A DNA stretch of 64,000 nt from Tillandsia leiboldiana (GCA_029204045.2 CM055082.1:1119315-1183314); one strand, 5' to 3'; shown: positions 1 through 11,091, numbered from the stretch's first letter. The notes: generated from the sequence alone by a model not told the origin. Program-made: numbers and translations.

Positions 1-430
1 ACTAGGCAACATGCTGTATTTCTCTTAGAAAAGTAAAAAAAAAAAAAAGTGCAAGGACTAACTCAGACTACTACCTCTTTTGAGCTCTAACTAAATTCGT
101 TTGATTAATTTTATTTTATATTTTTTAGTGTGTTTATAAGTAATTCTAAAAAGTTAGCTTAATTTATTAAGGCCAGTTTGTATAAAAAAATTATCCATTT
201 TATGTTTTTATAAAAGTGGGCTATCTTTTCATTTTGTAGATTCCATCCGAAGTTTTAAAAAATTATTCAAAATATTTTTTTTTTCGTTATTTTTTTTTTC
301 CGCTCCAAATTTGTATTTCTCCTTTCTTTGTTTTCTTTTCCGAGCATGCTGTCTAGTTCCTATACCCCCTGCGACATCCAAGCCACTACCACCCCTGTTG
401 TCGCCAAAGACATTTCAAGAGCGCCGCCCC
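1..430. other. AT-rich spacer at window edge
   Basis: No coding signal was recognised. The stretch is AT-rich with short A and T runs (about 35-48 and 280-300). Short open frames here have no recognisable domain. Confidence 0.5.
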
Positions 431-439
431 TCAACGTTG

Positions 440-1783
440 TGCCTACTAAGTTCACACCCACGCCCACGTATATCTAATGGGCACAACGTCGCAAGACATG
501 GCATCGAGGGACGGCACTTCGATGAGATTCATAGCTACGGTGGAGGAAAAAAAAAAATGTAGAAGGTAGTAATAAAAAAAAAAAAAATATTTTTTTTTTA
601 AAAAAATATCAGCATGTATCATCGTTGTTATAATAAAGATCAAGAACCAGAGAAGAAAAATAAGAAGATGAAATTATACTGATTTAAAAGAACGTTGTAC
701 TATTTGAAGTAAAAATTGTACTCTTTAAGACAAAAATTATACTATTTAAGACGAGAGTTATACTTTTGGATGAAAATTATATTATTTAAAATAAAAATTA
801 TACTATTTGAGATAAAAATTGAACTCTTTGACTGAAAGTTGTATTATTTAAGCTAAATTTTTTTGCACTCTTTAAAGCCCGAGGAAGAAGTTGTCGTCAC
901 TCTTTCTCTCTCTCTCTATTTCTCTAACCCTATTGAATCGTCATCATCATTATCATCATGCTCTCCATTTTATTTCCCTTATCCTTTCAACCATCATCCT
1001 CCTCTTCCTTCTGTCTAGAAAAAAATCAACCACTTCCGACTTGATCCTTTTTCGCTCTACCCCTCAAGCCAAGACCAAGTAGTGCACCGACGCTTAGCAG
1101 CACACTTATGGTCGCTGGTTCCTCTTCGCGCTCCGCGCCGTCGTCGCCCCATTTGGCACTTACATAGTCACGGAGGCCGCCGACTATGCCCTCGCCCTAC
1201 GACCCGTGGCCAGTCCCGTTGGAGTCGTGCTGTCTTCCTCGCCCGCTGCAAGCCCTTTCTCCTCAAGTCCACCGCAGGAAAACTCTGCCACCACGACTAC
1301 CCTCCATCTTTGTCTTCGGCTCCGGCTTTAAGAGACGACGCACAGGCGAGATTCGCGGTAGCAGCTGCTTGGATGTCGCACGGGGCAAAGGTGGTGGGGT
1401 GCCAAAGTGAAGTGGTGAATTCAGAAAATTTGAACTATCAAATAGTGTAATTTTTAAAATGTGCAACTTTCGCTCAAATAATATAATTTTTACTTAAAAA
1501 TACAACTTTTGTCTCAAATAATATAATATTTTTCTGAAATAGTATAACTTCGTATTAATAACATAGCGTCATCATCTTTTTGTTTCTTCTATAGTTTTTA
1601 ACTTTTATTGTAGTAACGATAATACATAATTGTCTTCCAAGGAGAAAAAAAAAAACTTTATTTTGTTCTTTTTATTCTTTATTTTTTTTTCTTCATCGTC
1701 GCTATGGATCCCGTCGGAACGCCGCCTCTCGAAATCGCACGCCCGTTTATGTCGCGCCCGCGCCAATGACGTTGTGCCCATCA
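440..1783. mobile_element. Long inverted-repeat element with GC-rich centre
   Basis: The left arm (about 470-860) and right arm (about 1440-1783) are diverged inverted copies. The left contains ATGGGCACAACGTC near 478, and the right contains its complement GACGTTGTGCCCAT near 1769. Both arms then run inward through a (C/G)ATAGC-type block, an A/T-rich run, and a series of TTATACTATTT-like short repeats (left 670-850; right 1430-1550). The core at about 1080-1420 is GC-rich, unlike the arms, and is open in several frames. This layout fits a foldback or Mutator-like non-autonomous element, possibly one carrying a captured gene fragment. I could not define exact ends or a target duplication, and the right end abuts an LTR-like unit. 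No transposase is present. Confidence 0.5.
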
Positions 1784-1788
1784 AATAC

Positions 1789-1958
1789 TGTGACGCCCCC
1801 CAATAGTCCCACATCGGATGTGGATGGAATTGTGATTATGTTTATATGAGATATGAACACTAGTAATAATAACTGGGCTTAAACATTTTGGGCTGTGGTT
1901 TGGACCCAACAAGTTATTATTGCTAGTGGGCCGGGTCGTTACATTTGGTATCGGAGCC
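1789..1958 (+). mobile_element. TRIM-like solo LTR with primer binding site
   Basis: A 155-bp LTR-like unit begins TGTGACGCCCC and ends GTTACA (1789-1943), giving the usual TG...CA ends. Two bases later comes TGGTATCGGAGCC (1946-1958), one mismatch from the initiator-tRNA-Met primer binding site TGGTATCAGAGCC used by many plant LTR elements. The LTR size fits terminal-repeat retrotransposons in miniature (TRIM). An internal-region-like stretch continues to about 2090, but I see no polypurine tract followed by a second LTR. The copy is therefore truncated or incomplete. It directly follows the right arm of the inverted-repeat element. Confidence 0.55.
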
Positions 1959-2089
1959 AATAACCAGCCGGAAGTGTGCGCCGAGTCTCGGCTGAGCCTG
2001 GGTCAGATGATAGGGCTAGCGAGACGAGTCTCACATCGCCTTGTGATCTTGGGCTGCTTTGACAAGGACGTCAGGCCTAAACGCGGGGA

Positions 2090-2880
2090 GTCCTAAAAAA
2101 TATTGATATTTTAATTAATTTCTTACAAATTTAGTCCTAATCTGCAAAAATAAAATAAAATAATTTGTTTTTATTAAAACACAAAATTGATAAAAATTTT
2201 ATGCAAATTAGCCATATATTAACCTCTCAATGAAAATTTTATAAAATTTTAATAGAACAAAATAAATTCAAGGGTCCATTTCAAGAGGTAAAATAGTAGA
2301 AGATCTCTGTGTATTTTTTTACTCCAACAATTTTTATAAATATATATAGAAATATAGAAAATACTAGTAGTACACCCTAAAAGATATATATTTTACATCT
2401 CATTTATTTTAAAATGAGATAAATTTCACTCATCACGTTGAAGTGATAAATAAAAAATTTTCATTTTTAGATTGATGAAATGTGTATCGTACACCCTAAA
2501 TAGAGTGTACATGCATGTAGCATTACTAAAAAAAAAATTACTTGCTTTTACATAGAGAGGTATACATGTACAAGTATTCTTCAACTATTTTATTTTTTTG
2601 ATTCTCTCTCAAATTTTAATTTTTATATAGTTAATTTAACAATTTTATCAAATTTTATAACTCTACTTATTATTAAATTATTTAATTTACTTCGTTTTAT
2701 TGGTAAGAAAAACATCTAAAGTCATTAAATTTGGCAAAATTTATAAATTTTTTAACTACATTCAAACAAAACCCGAAGTTACTAAAGTTAGGAATCTCAA
2801 CAATAAAAAAAAAAGAAAAAAAAAGTTGAGAGGTCACTTCAGAATGTTCTATAGTTGAGGGGCATATTTACATTTTTTCC
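2090..2880. other. AT-rich spacer upstream of SNF7 gene
   Basis: Apart from the small MITE at 2356-2527, this AT-rich sequence has no recognisable gene. From about 2880 the composition changes to a CT-rich leader (2930-3105) typical of a plant promoter and 5' UTR for the gene starting at 3106. Confidence 0.5.
2356..2527. mobile_element. MITE, family A copy 1
   Basis: The sequence starts GAAAATACTAGTAGTACACCC and ends GTGTACATGCATGTAGCATTACT, so its ends are imperfect inverted repeats. The same ends and about the same length (about 172 bp) recur at 44068-44239 and 44293-44463, which defines a dispersed family. There is no coding capacity. This copy is the most AT-rich and diverged of the three. 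Confidence 0.6.
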
Positions 2881-3105
2881 AGAACTGTAGTATACGATTC
2901 GCTTGCGTCACCACCTCGTCGTTTTACTCTCCTAACCCGGTCACCTTTTCCCCTCCCCAGAGTCTACATTTGCTTTCCCGATGGACCACTTTAATGCCTC
3001 TTCTTCTTCCCTCAAGTCTCAACCTCATTCTCCTCTTCTCTCTCCTCTCCTCTGCTCCTCCTCCTCCTACCTCTTACTTTCTCTCTCTAGGGTTCGCTAG
3101 CGACG

Positions 3106-3813
3106 ATGCTTAAGCGCCTCCTCTCCAAGCCCAAGCCCAAGAAGAAGGCCCCCGCCTCTTCCGCGGTCGCCACCTTGGATCATCTCCGCGAGGTTAACCC
3201 TAATCGTGTCATCTGATTTGATTTCGATAAGTTTATCCCTCCTCCGATCACGTGTAGTGAGTCGAAGGTAAAAAGTAGTTGCAAAAATCGAATCGAGTTG
3301 TTAGAATTTGCCGTAGGTAACGAGGCAGAGATGAGTAGGACTGGGAAAGGATCACGAGTTCACACTATGTTGCAGGGATTCGATTATTAGGCTTTAATTG
3401 GTCCTTTGGGATTTTCCTAATGATTTTGCCTTGTAATTTCGAAACTTTTTCTGTGAGGTAATCGTAATACTTCTCCGTATTTTTTGTCCCAATTGTCGCA
3501 TTTTGAAGTTATAGCAATCTACAAGTCGAAGTAGGTTGTTAAATTTTGTTGTAGATGGTGAAAAAAGAAAGTAGAGGTGGGTAGTAGTGAGAAAAGGGAT
3601 GATCAGTTGTGCTTCTAATGTATACGGTGTTTGTTTGGAGTAAAGTTCCCTTGTTCGAGTCCAAAATAACTTCAGAGGGGGATAAAAAACACATTTATAG
3701 CTGTAAAAAATGTTTTTTTGAGAGAAAGGCAGCATGCTGCCGCTTCATTCATTGCAAGGTTGAATTTAGCAGAAGGTCGGGGCAGGCGACTACCCGTAAG
3801 GCAGCGCTCCCCC

Positions 3814-3853
<40 letters not shown>

Positions 3854-5303
3854 TTAGTGGGTGTGCGCTCTTTGGATCGACGAGACCTATTTCCGAAGCC
3901 GGATGAGCCAACATGTCTGCTGATTTTGTTGTATCTGGTTGATTAAACTGTGGTGACTTTGTTGCTCCAGTGAGTGATAATTGGCTGCCTCTGTAGTTCA
4001 AATCATTCGTTTTCTCTTTTTCATGTGCCGACTGCGGTCTTTGCTCATAGATAGTTAATTTTGCTGCTCGCAGACGCTAGAAATGTTGGAGAAGAAAGAG
4101 CATGATCTTCAGAGAAAGATGTCTGTGGAAGTCGAAAAGGCTAAAGGCTTCATAAAGGCAAGAAATAAAAGAGGTAAGCTCAAAGCAATTTTTCTCCAGA
4201 AGGAGATATGACGCATCTGTAGTTGGACGAAATAGCACTCATCAATTTGGCAGCGTATTACAAATTTTAGAGTTTATGCGATTAGAAATGTTTTATAGAA
4301 GATTATTCATTTTATGTGTATGCTGATATTCCCAAACAGCATGGTCCAAGTTTTATGAGTTCTCTGGGCTAAGTTGTTTCTTTGAAAATGCCATTGGAAA
4401 TTCCTCTGTGCAATACGGCCATTTGTTTTGGCATTTTCAGTCCTACTTACAGCCTATTCAGCACTACTACGCAATATCTTTTTCATTGAAAATCCCCTCT
4501 ATGCTTCTATTGCAGCAGCTACAGAAGCTTCAAATTGGAGCTTTTGCTTTTAGGCCCCAAGAGCTTATTTTAGCTCTCTGCCACAGCAAAAGATCCAACC
4601 TATTTGCTTGCCCTGGTTTCTGAAGTTACTGTTTTCAAGACAAGCCGTTCAGAAGTCAGGTCCGGTAGGCATTTAATATTAGTCAGCTAATGTAGGTTTC
4701 TGGGTTTAGGGGCAAAATTACTCTTAAAATATAAATAGCTCCAGCTCCTTACTAAAGCTATTCAAAATGCAAATTCTCAAAACCAGTTAATTGTTTATGC
4801 CTTCGAAGCTCAAAGTGTGTTCTGTAAAAGCAGCTCCTTTTTTTTTCAGCTTCAATTGAATGCTTGAAGAGAAAGAAGACATATGAATTCCAGATAGAAC
4901 GACTTGCGAATCTCCAATTGCGTGTTCATGATCAGGTAAAAACCATAACATAAAAACTACTAATCCAAACGGTTTTTCATTTGGATAAATTTGTTTACTG
5001 TCGATTTATGGTATCTATTATTTATGTAGTTGATTACACTTGAAGGTGCAAAGGCGACTACAGACACTATAGATGCCCTAAGATCCAGCTCATCTGCTGT
5101 TAAGTCTATCCAGCAGTCTTTGTAAGCTTTCATTTCCCTTTCTTTTTTCTAACATTTCCCAGGAAGGAAACGTTTCTTGCTAACATCGGAGTACTAGCTA
5201 AAGTAAATTCGCAACTTAAAATGGCATATCTTTTTTTTATATATATATATATATATATATAAATGCTGTTTGCTTAGGAATCAGGGAGGCTTTTTATCGG
5301 TTG

Positions 5304-5353
<50 letters not shown>

Positions 5354-6780
5354 AATGAAATGCCTTGCAGGTCTAATTTCTCACGTAGCTGCGTAAAATT
5401 GGATAGTCTACTTCTGTTATCAAATTGTAATGGTATTTATAAATCAATTGTGGGTTTTCTTATCTTGAGACGATAAAGATCACGGAAGCCTCTAGATGAA
5501 GCTCTATTTGCTTCTTTTTAGGTTTCAACATCCTGTCTGAGTTGAATGTGATTTGTAATGAACTATCCTGGCAATATATTTTAATGCTGCATCTTTTTCG
5601 GGTTCCAATTCATTATAGAGTTTTTGCATATATAAACCTTTAAATACGCACGCAAGTTGGTATATGTGTGTAGACCTCATAAAAACTTGTTTTACGCCAT
5701 TCTCTTGCTGGGGGATACTTTGCATATGTACCCCTAGCAGGAGCATAAATGCAAACAATTATGGTTTTCGAGGACAAGCACGCAAGTTCTGGCTTTGCAA
5801 GGGTACTATTTCGTGAGGTATATAAATGCTCAAAACCGTCGCTTATAAATCTTTGTCTAAATGGGCACTATTAGACGATGCTGGTGTTATACATAACATA
5901 GTGTCAAAGTAACTTATATCATTGTCTACAATATTGCAGGAATGCTGATGATATAGAAAGGGCACTGGAAGAGACAAATGAGAGTAGCGAAGGTATGAAG
6001 CAGATACAGGAGGCCCTAGCAACTCCAGTGGGCTCTGCATCAAACTTTGACGAGGTCATTTTTTTTTCTCTAATACTTATACCACCTTTATCAGTTTATA
6101 CATATGTTCAAATTTAAATCAAATCCAAGAGTAAGCTGACTAAAATTATCAAATTAAGTGCATGCATTTTTGTCTTTCACTACTGCTAGAGTGAGCTCAA
6201 CAATATAGCCATATGTTTTTCTCAGAAATGAAAAAACGACATAAGTAGGAACATAGAGATATGTTATTATTAGTTGGTAGAGACCAAAGTTCACTACGCA
6301 GGGGAAAATGATTTCATGAGATCAGGGTATATTTGTATTGGTTTCATTGTGAGGAGAATTGACTTTAAGGTTGCTGATCCTTTATTCCTTTGGAGTTCAT
6401 ACCGGTGGTGTTGGGCAAGTCCGAACCCAAACAATTAGGGACTTGATGCACCTAGTTTAAAATGCTTAAGATTTGGGTGGGGTGGTGTTATGGGAATTTT
6501 GTACCATTAATTAGGTCTCCATCCCAACTTTATTTTGTTTTACAATTCTCCGATTTGTTGCGGTAAACAGGATGAACTCGAAGCTGAGCTCGAAGAACTC
6601 GAAGAACTCGAAGAACTCGAAGGGGAAGAAGAGTTGGAAGAAGAGCTGCTCCAATCTCCTCCAACGACAGTAAATACAGAACCACTACCCGCGACAACCA
6701 AATCCCCCCAAAAAGCATCTTCACAGCAAGCCAGTGATGTGGAAGAACTCGCGAATCTTAAAGCACAAATGGCACTATAG
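3106..6780 (+). CDS. SNF7: SNF7/VPS32 (CHMP4-type) ESCRT-III subunit
   Basis: Six coding exons can be joined in frame: 3106-3192, 4074-4173, 4850-4935, 5030-5121, 5940-6054 and 6571-6780, giving 229 aa. All introns have GT-AG ends. The product starts MLKRLLSKPKPKKK, the basic amphipathic N-terminus of SNF7 proteins. A helical core follows with EHDLQRKMSVEVEKAKGF and KRKKTYEFQIERLANLQ. The acidic tail contains a GluLeu-rich repeat and ends VEELANLKAQMAL, the position of the MIM motif that binds VPS4-type MIT domains. In this family SNF7 polymerises on endosomal membranes to drive multivesicular body sorting and membrane scission. Length matches plant homologues (about 215-230 aa). The ATG is the first in the CT-rich leader. 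Identification is secure, but exon joins are predictions without transcript support. Confidence 0.93.
3720..3905. repeat. Retroposon-like insertion with ~37-nt poly(A)
   Basis: In the first SNF7 intron, a GC-richer block (about 3720-3814) ends in CTCCCCCC followed by an uninterrupted run of about 37 A (3815-3851). A poly(A) tail on a compositionally distinct block suggests a LINE or SINE 3' end, but I cannot name the family or define a target duplication. Confidence 0.35.
4490..4660. repeat. Dispersed repeat, family B (SNF7 intron 2)
   Basis: GAAGCTTCAAATTGGAGCTT at about 4526 is nearly shared with an inverted copy in a GPDH intron (about 36300-36390) and a copy in the Raf-like kinase intron (about 54190-54330). 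Surrounding GCAGC, AAAAGC and TTTTGGGCC motifs are also shared. It has no coding potential and probably represents a MITE family that prefers introns. Confidence 0.45.
5232..5342. repeat. Two (AT)n microsatellites in SNF7 intron 4
   Basis: Alternating AT tracts at about 5238-5261 and 5307-5341 are separated by unique sequence. Both lie inside an intron and do not touch coding exons. Confidence 0.9.
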
Positions 6781-6855
6781 CTCATTGCGAGTACTCGAAT
6801 TGTACTTTAAAATGGCACTATAGCTCATTGCGAGTACTCGTATTGTACTTTAACT
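6768..6855 (+). repeat. 44-bp tandem duplication spanning the SNF7 stop codon
   Basis: AATGGCACTATAGCTCATTG begins the first copy at about 6768 and recurs about 44 bp later near 6812. The rest of the unit (GCGAGTACTCG(A/T)ATTGTACTTTAA) is also duplicated. The first copy carries the last codons and the TAG; the second lies in the 3' UTR. One A/T difference separates the copies. Confidence 0.9.
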
Positions 6856-6859
6856 GCAT

Positions 6860-7440
6860 ACTGCAGTTTTTTTTCCCTAGATACATGTATTATTATAAAC
6901 TTTGTATTGTAACATCTTTGTGGATATTCTGGAGTGATGAGAAGAAACTTTAGTAGCTTGCATATATGTATATATATATCACTCTCATCACCACCATCAG
7001 CATGTTGTCTCTCGTTAGACTTTTTGTATGTTTTTCAAGCACTTAAAAGTAGTTACTTGGCAGGAATTATTGAAAACACCAAGTAACAATAAACGCCTAA
7101 ATTGATTGAATGCGTTGAACTTTAGTTGCAACTACTGGTAGTTGATGCAGTATTTCTAGACATAATAAATCAAATTAAAATATAATAAAAGATACCATTA
7201 GCATAATTTGTGATTGCGATGCGTCAGAACCCATCTCTTAACGAAAGTTTCAAACAGTTATATGCATCACTGGACAAAACAAATTGAATCTACGCTAAAT
7301 TGGAGAAATCTTAATCACTTAAATTAAAATTTTGACTAAATATAAATCTCTGTTACATACCAGCCGACAAGTAGTGAGGAAAACTGTAATTTCTAACATT
7401 ATTTTATTATCTTATTCTATTTTAGATAACCAACGGGGTC
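6860..7440. other. Spacer between SNF7 and FHIT genes
   Basis: This holds the SNF7 3' UTR and the FHIT upstream region. It is AT-rich with a short (TA)n at about 6964-6980. A pure A run of 27 (7441-7467) lies about 40 bp before the FHIT start codon. No other gene was seen. Confidence 0.5.
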
Positions 7441-7507
7441 AAAAAAAAAAAAAAAAAAAAAAAAAAACTTTATAAGCTTGGCAATATCATTCTCATTGCA
7501 GTTTAGC

Positions 7508-9594
7508 ATGCTCCGATCGCGAGGGCTTCTTCTCGCAGCACCGAGGGAATCGCTTCTTCGTCCCGCTTTTCGCAAAGCGCTTCCTCCTCCTCCTCCTCCT
7601 CCTCCTCCTCCTTCTCCTCCTCACTATCACGATCTCCTCCTCCTCCGCCGCCGCCGCCGCAGCTTCTCCAGCGCGAGATCGCCACCAATGGAGGCGGCGG
7701 AGCCCTACATCTTCGGCCCCTACAAGATCGATCCCATGGAGGTGTTCTACTCCACTCCCCTCTCCTACGCCATGGTCAACCTCAAGCCTGTTCTTCCTGG
7801 TATACTCTCCCTCTCTCCCCGTGTTACGAAAGGCATATAGTCCTGGAACCTCGAGAAATGACATTTTGTTCCACAAATTTTTCACTTTAATCTGCTGAAG
7901 TGAATTGATTAGTGGCTAAATTGCAACTTGAAGAAAATAATTTCATGTCTTGGATGGGAGATTCGTGAAAGGCTAATTCGTACTTTGATAAATTATATGT
8001 GGAGACTTTCAAAAATGTCATGTACTTTGATAAATTAGTGAAATATTTTTTTTTTAAATTAAAATCAGGTTTCTGCTTTGGGTTTCTTTATCTACTTTGA
8101 GCTTCAAAGAAGTTGTTCCAAAGTTTGACACTGATGTACAGCTAATTTTTCTTTGACTTTAAATATTTGCAGGTCATATCCTTTTTCTGTAGAGGCACCA
8201 GTTCACTCTTAAAGCCATTGTGACTGAGAACATTTGTATGTGAATATTCTCCCTACGCGCGCATATGCGCAAAGACGGAGTTTATGTTTGTAAGATGTGT
8301 AGATTATTCATTATGCATTTATAATTTCCAGAGGTATTTGCCTTTGTACCCTATAAAGTTATGTAGTTAAACATGCATCCCTACAAATCTAAGAACCTAT
8401 GTGTATACCCTCGTCCTCATTGTTTTAATATGACTCGCAACTTTTATGATGCATGTAGTTATGCCTTAACACCAGCTACATGTTCTTGTGTGCTCACGAC
8501 GTGAAGTGAAGCGCTTTATTGATCTCACTACTGATGAGACTAGCGATTTATGGCTTACTGCAAAAGAAGTTGGTCGCCGGCTTGAGGATTATCACAAAGC
8601 TTCTTCGCTTACCTTTACAATTCAAGTTAGTATAGATGTTATTCCGGGCATCTTTTGGTAGCATACGATGTTAAATTGCTCTGATTTCTTTTTATTGGCT
8701 TTGTACTGGTTTTGTTAGTCGGTATAGTTGTTTCTTTGTACCTCGCCGTTATGTTAGATTGCCTCTTTATCAAGGTCTTTTTCTTTGATAGAAAAAAGAC
8801 AAATACACCAACTAAATGTCAGAAAAAAGAATGATTACTTTTATGTATTTTATGTTTCTATTTACTTTTCTCTTGTATAACTCAAGTTTTTCGGATATTG
8901 ATGTTTGGTACTGAAAATTTCAGGATGGACCTCATGCAGGACAGACGGTTCCTCATGTGCACATTCACATTCTCCCCAGGAAGAAGGGAGATTTTGAGAA
9001 CAACGATGAAATTTATGATGCGGTGAGTTGTGATTGCTTCCTCGCTTTATTCTGATATTGCAGTATTTATCTAGCGCATGGCTAAATTGGACCTAGAGCT
9101 GTCAACCTTTCCAAAAGGTTTCAGTTTGATCCCCAAAATTGCAATGGTTATAACGGGGCCCAAAATTTTTGCGTTCCATTACATTTTTATCCCTTTGTAT
9201 TAAATTTGTCTGTTAAATTGGGTAAAAAGGTACCATATATGAAGTGAGAAAGTTGCTTTTGTAGCAGTGAATGTCAATTTCATGGATAACTGTTTCCGGT
9301 TGGATGGAGCAATTTAGTAAAATGATAAGATTGCAACAAAATGTAGATGTTATGGACTTGATGGAATACTTGAAGGTTGGAGACCAAATTGAAATTTTGA
9401 GACTGCGCTGAAAGGTTGAGCACCCCTGGTGCTGCTTCAAGAAGCCCTTTCTTATGCAAATGTTAATCTTCTTATAGATAGACGAGAAAGAGAAGAAATT
9501 AAAGGAGAAGCTTGATCTTGACAAAGAAAGGAAAGATCGAACAAAGGGAGAAATGGCTCACGAAGCCCATGAATACCGCGCTCTTTTCTCTTAG
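7508..9594 (+). CDS. FHIT: FHIT-type HIT hydrolase (Ap3A hydrolase), possibly organellar
   Basis: This is a HIT-superfamily nucleotide hydrolase that, in this subfamily, splits Ap3A-like dinucleotides. The exons I need are 7508-7799, 8173-8175 (3 nt), 8480-8625, 8924-9022 and 9478-9594, giving 218 aa. The HIT signature PHVHIHILP lies in exon 4, and YIFGPYKIDPMEVFY opens the core. The first ATG (7508) adds about 60 residues rich in Arg, Ser and Pro, resembling a transit peptide. The internal ATG at 7688 would give a 158-aa core matching the usual family length. The junction PG|HVLVC reads in frame only if the 3-nt exon GTC is used. It is followed by an intron with AT-AC ends and U12-type signals (see separate entry). 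The C-terminus carries KLDLDKERKDRTKGEMAHEA as in plant FHITs. Family identity is secure; localisation is inferred. Confidence 0.92.
8173..8479 (+). other. 3-nt microexon plus U12-type AT-AC intron in FHIT
   Basis: TTTGCAG ends intron 1 at 8172. Bases 8173-8175 (GTC) are followed directly by ATATCCTTTTT (8176), an exact U12-type AT-AC donor. The intron ends TGCCTTAACACCAGCTAC at 8479. CCTTAAC matches the U12 branch-site consensus, about 10 nt before the AC acceptor. Joining CCT-G + GTC + AT-GTT yields Pro-Gly-His-Val, as FHIT proteins require. Skipping the 3 nt, or using the nearby CAG (8475), gives a premature stop. Confidence 0.85.
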
Positions 9595-9599
9595 TCAGA

Positions 9600-10605
9600 T
9601 TTTCAGCCACCATCTGCAATGCGGTATATTTTCCTTGCTCTTCTTTTATTTGAATATTAAATATTTTCTCGTACAGTAACAGTTGTAGTAGATCTAGCGT
9701 TAACTTTGGTTTTCGTCATTGATATTGTTAGGGATGCTTTTGGTTTCGTGCTGCATCCCTTGAATATGTCATCTTGTTCGTAAGGTGAAGGCAACTCTGT
9801 GGGAAAGCCTATTCACGGAAGAGATAGGAGGACTTTGATCCTAACACTTATCTTTCTCAGAAGGTGAAGGCAACTCTTCAGGGCGATCACTTAACTCTAT
9901 GCTTAATTAGTGGATTTAAATTGGAATTTATTGTTTTCGAATGACAATGCGAGAGTACAATATCCATTTCCTCGAAAACCATATATTGTGTGATGAATTG
10001 CGTTTGGTTTTGTGTTCAGATAAATGAAAAGTCACTTATGAATTGCAGGGAGTACTTGTTTTAGCAGTCTCTGATGTGCATAGGCCGAAAGATATGATTA
10101 TTAAATCATTTTTTTAGATGTTTTCATGGTCCTATTTCTTCTCGTAGTCTTGGCTCTATTAACTTCTCTTAAGAAGATTGGCATTTCATTTCCAAGTATA
10201 AACAGGTTCATGCACTTGTATTTTCATCTCCCCAGTATGATGCATTTACCCTTTCTCACTCATTTCAAATAAGATTGTATAGTAGCACTACCTCTTAAGC
10301 TTTTCTTTTTCCATCTCATTCTTCTCTGCTCACCAATTCCTGCTCTACCTTGAACTCCTCTTTGACTGCTCATACTACGATCGATCGAATTTAATCGAAT
10401 TTAAAGTGTAATTTATCGTATCTTTAGATGGCTGTTTCTTCTCTCCTGTTCCTTCTTTTACTTGGTTCGGTAGTCGGCATAACCGTACTCTTCTTTTAAA
10501 ACCCATTTTTCATCCAAAATTTCCAGGAACCTTTCTCTTCTTCCCTGAATTGAGATGTACGTAAAAATTCTACTTATATTTTTGTTACAGTAGTTCTTCT
10601 GCTCA
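9600..10605. other. Convergent intergenic region FHIT / LOR
   Basis: This stretch lies between the 3' ends of two converging genes and should hold both 3' UTRs. It is AT-rich, with a small direct repeat (AAGGTGAAGGCAACTCT at about 9781 and about 9860). No other gene was recognised. Confidence 0.5.
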
Positions 10606-10610
10606 TCCTT

Positions 10611-11057
10611 TCAAGAACACATTAGAGGACTATAGGACTTCTTACATATCCTATCCATGATCACCACAAAAGCCATTATCATCTCGCAGTCGATCCCCGG
10701 TTGAATTACTAAGCTGAACACATCATCTCCGAGCATAACCGACTTGCTAGCCTTCTTCGCCGATATTCGCGCAACCTCCTCGCCTTTGCCTCCGTATATC
10801 TTGCAGCATCTTCTTCTGAAATAGCCCGCAATTTGAAAAGTCGCAGGTGTTGTCGGAGAATTTGGGTGAGGACTCTTCACAAACACCTCTGCCTCATCAC
10901 TGCTTTGCAGGATTGAGCACCTCCTCATTGAGAAGAGAGGGAGTTTGAATCTTTTGTTACAATCCTCTTTTTCTTCTCCTCCTTTGTATCCATCCCATTG
11001 GTCGTACAGGCTCAGTATCTGCTATACATAATGAAATCTTTTTAAGTGCTATGGAGC

Positions 11058-11091
<34 letters not shown>

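Noticed and set aside
7493..7885. Minus-strand Arg/Glu-rich frames
   Set aside because: Antisense of the Pro-rich (CTC)n part of the FHIT N-terminus.
8173..8300. A normal longer exon starting at 8173 in FHIT
   Set aside because: Reading on past GTC gives a stop after five codons (at CTG TAG), and the conserved HVLVC sequence lies only at 8480.
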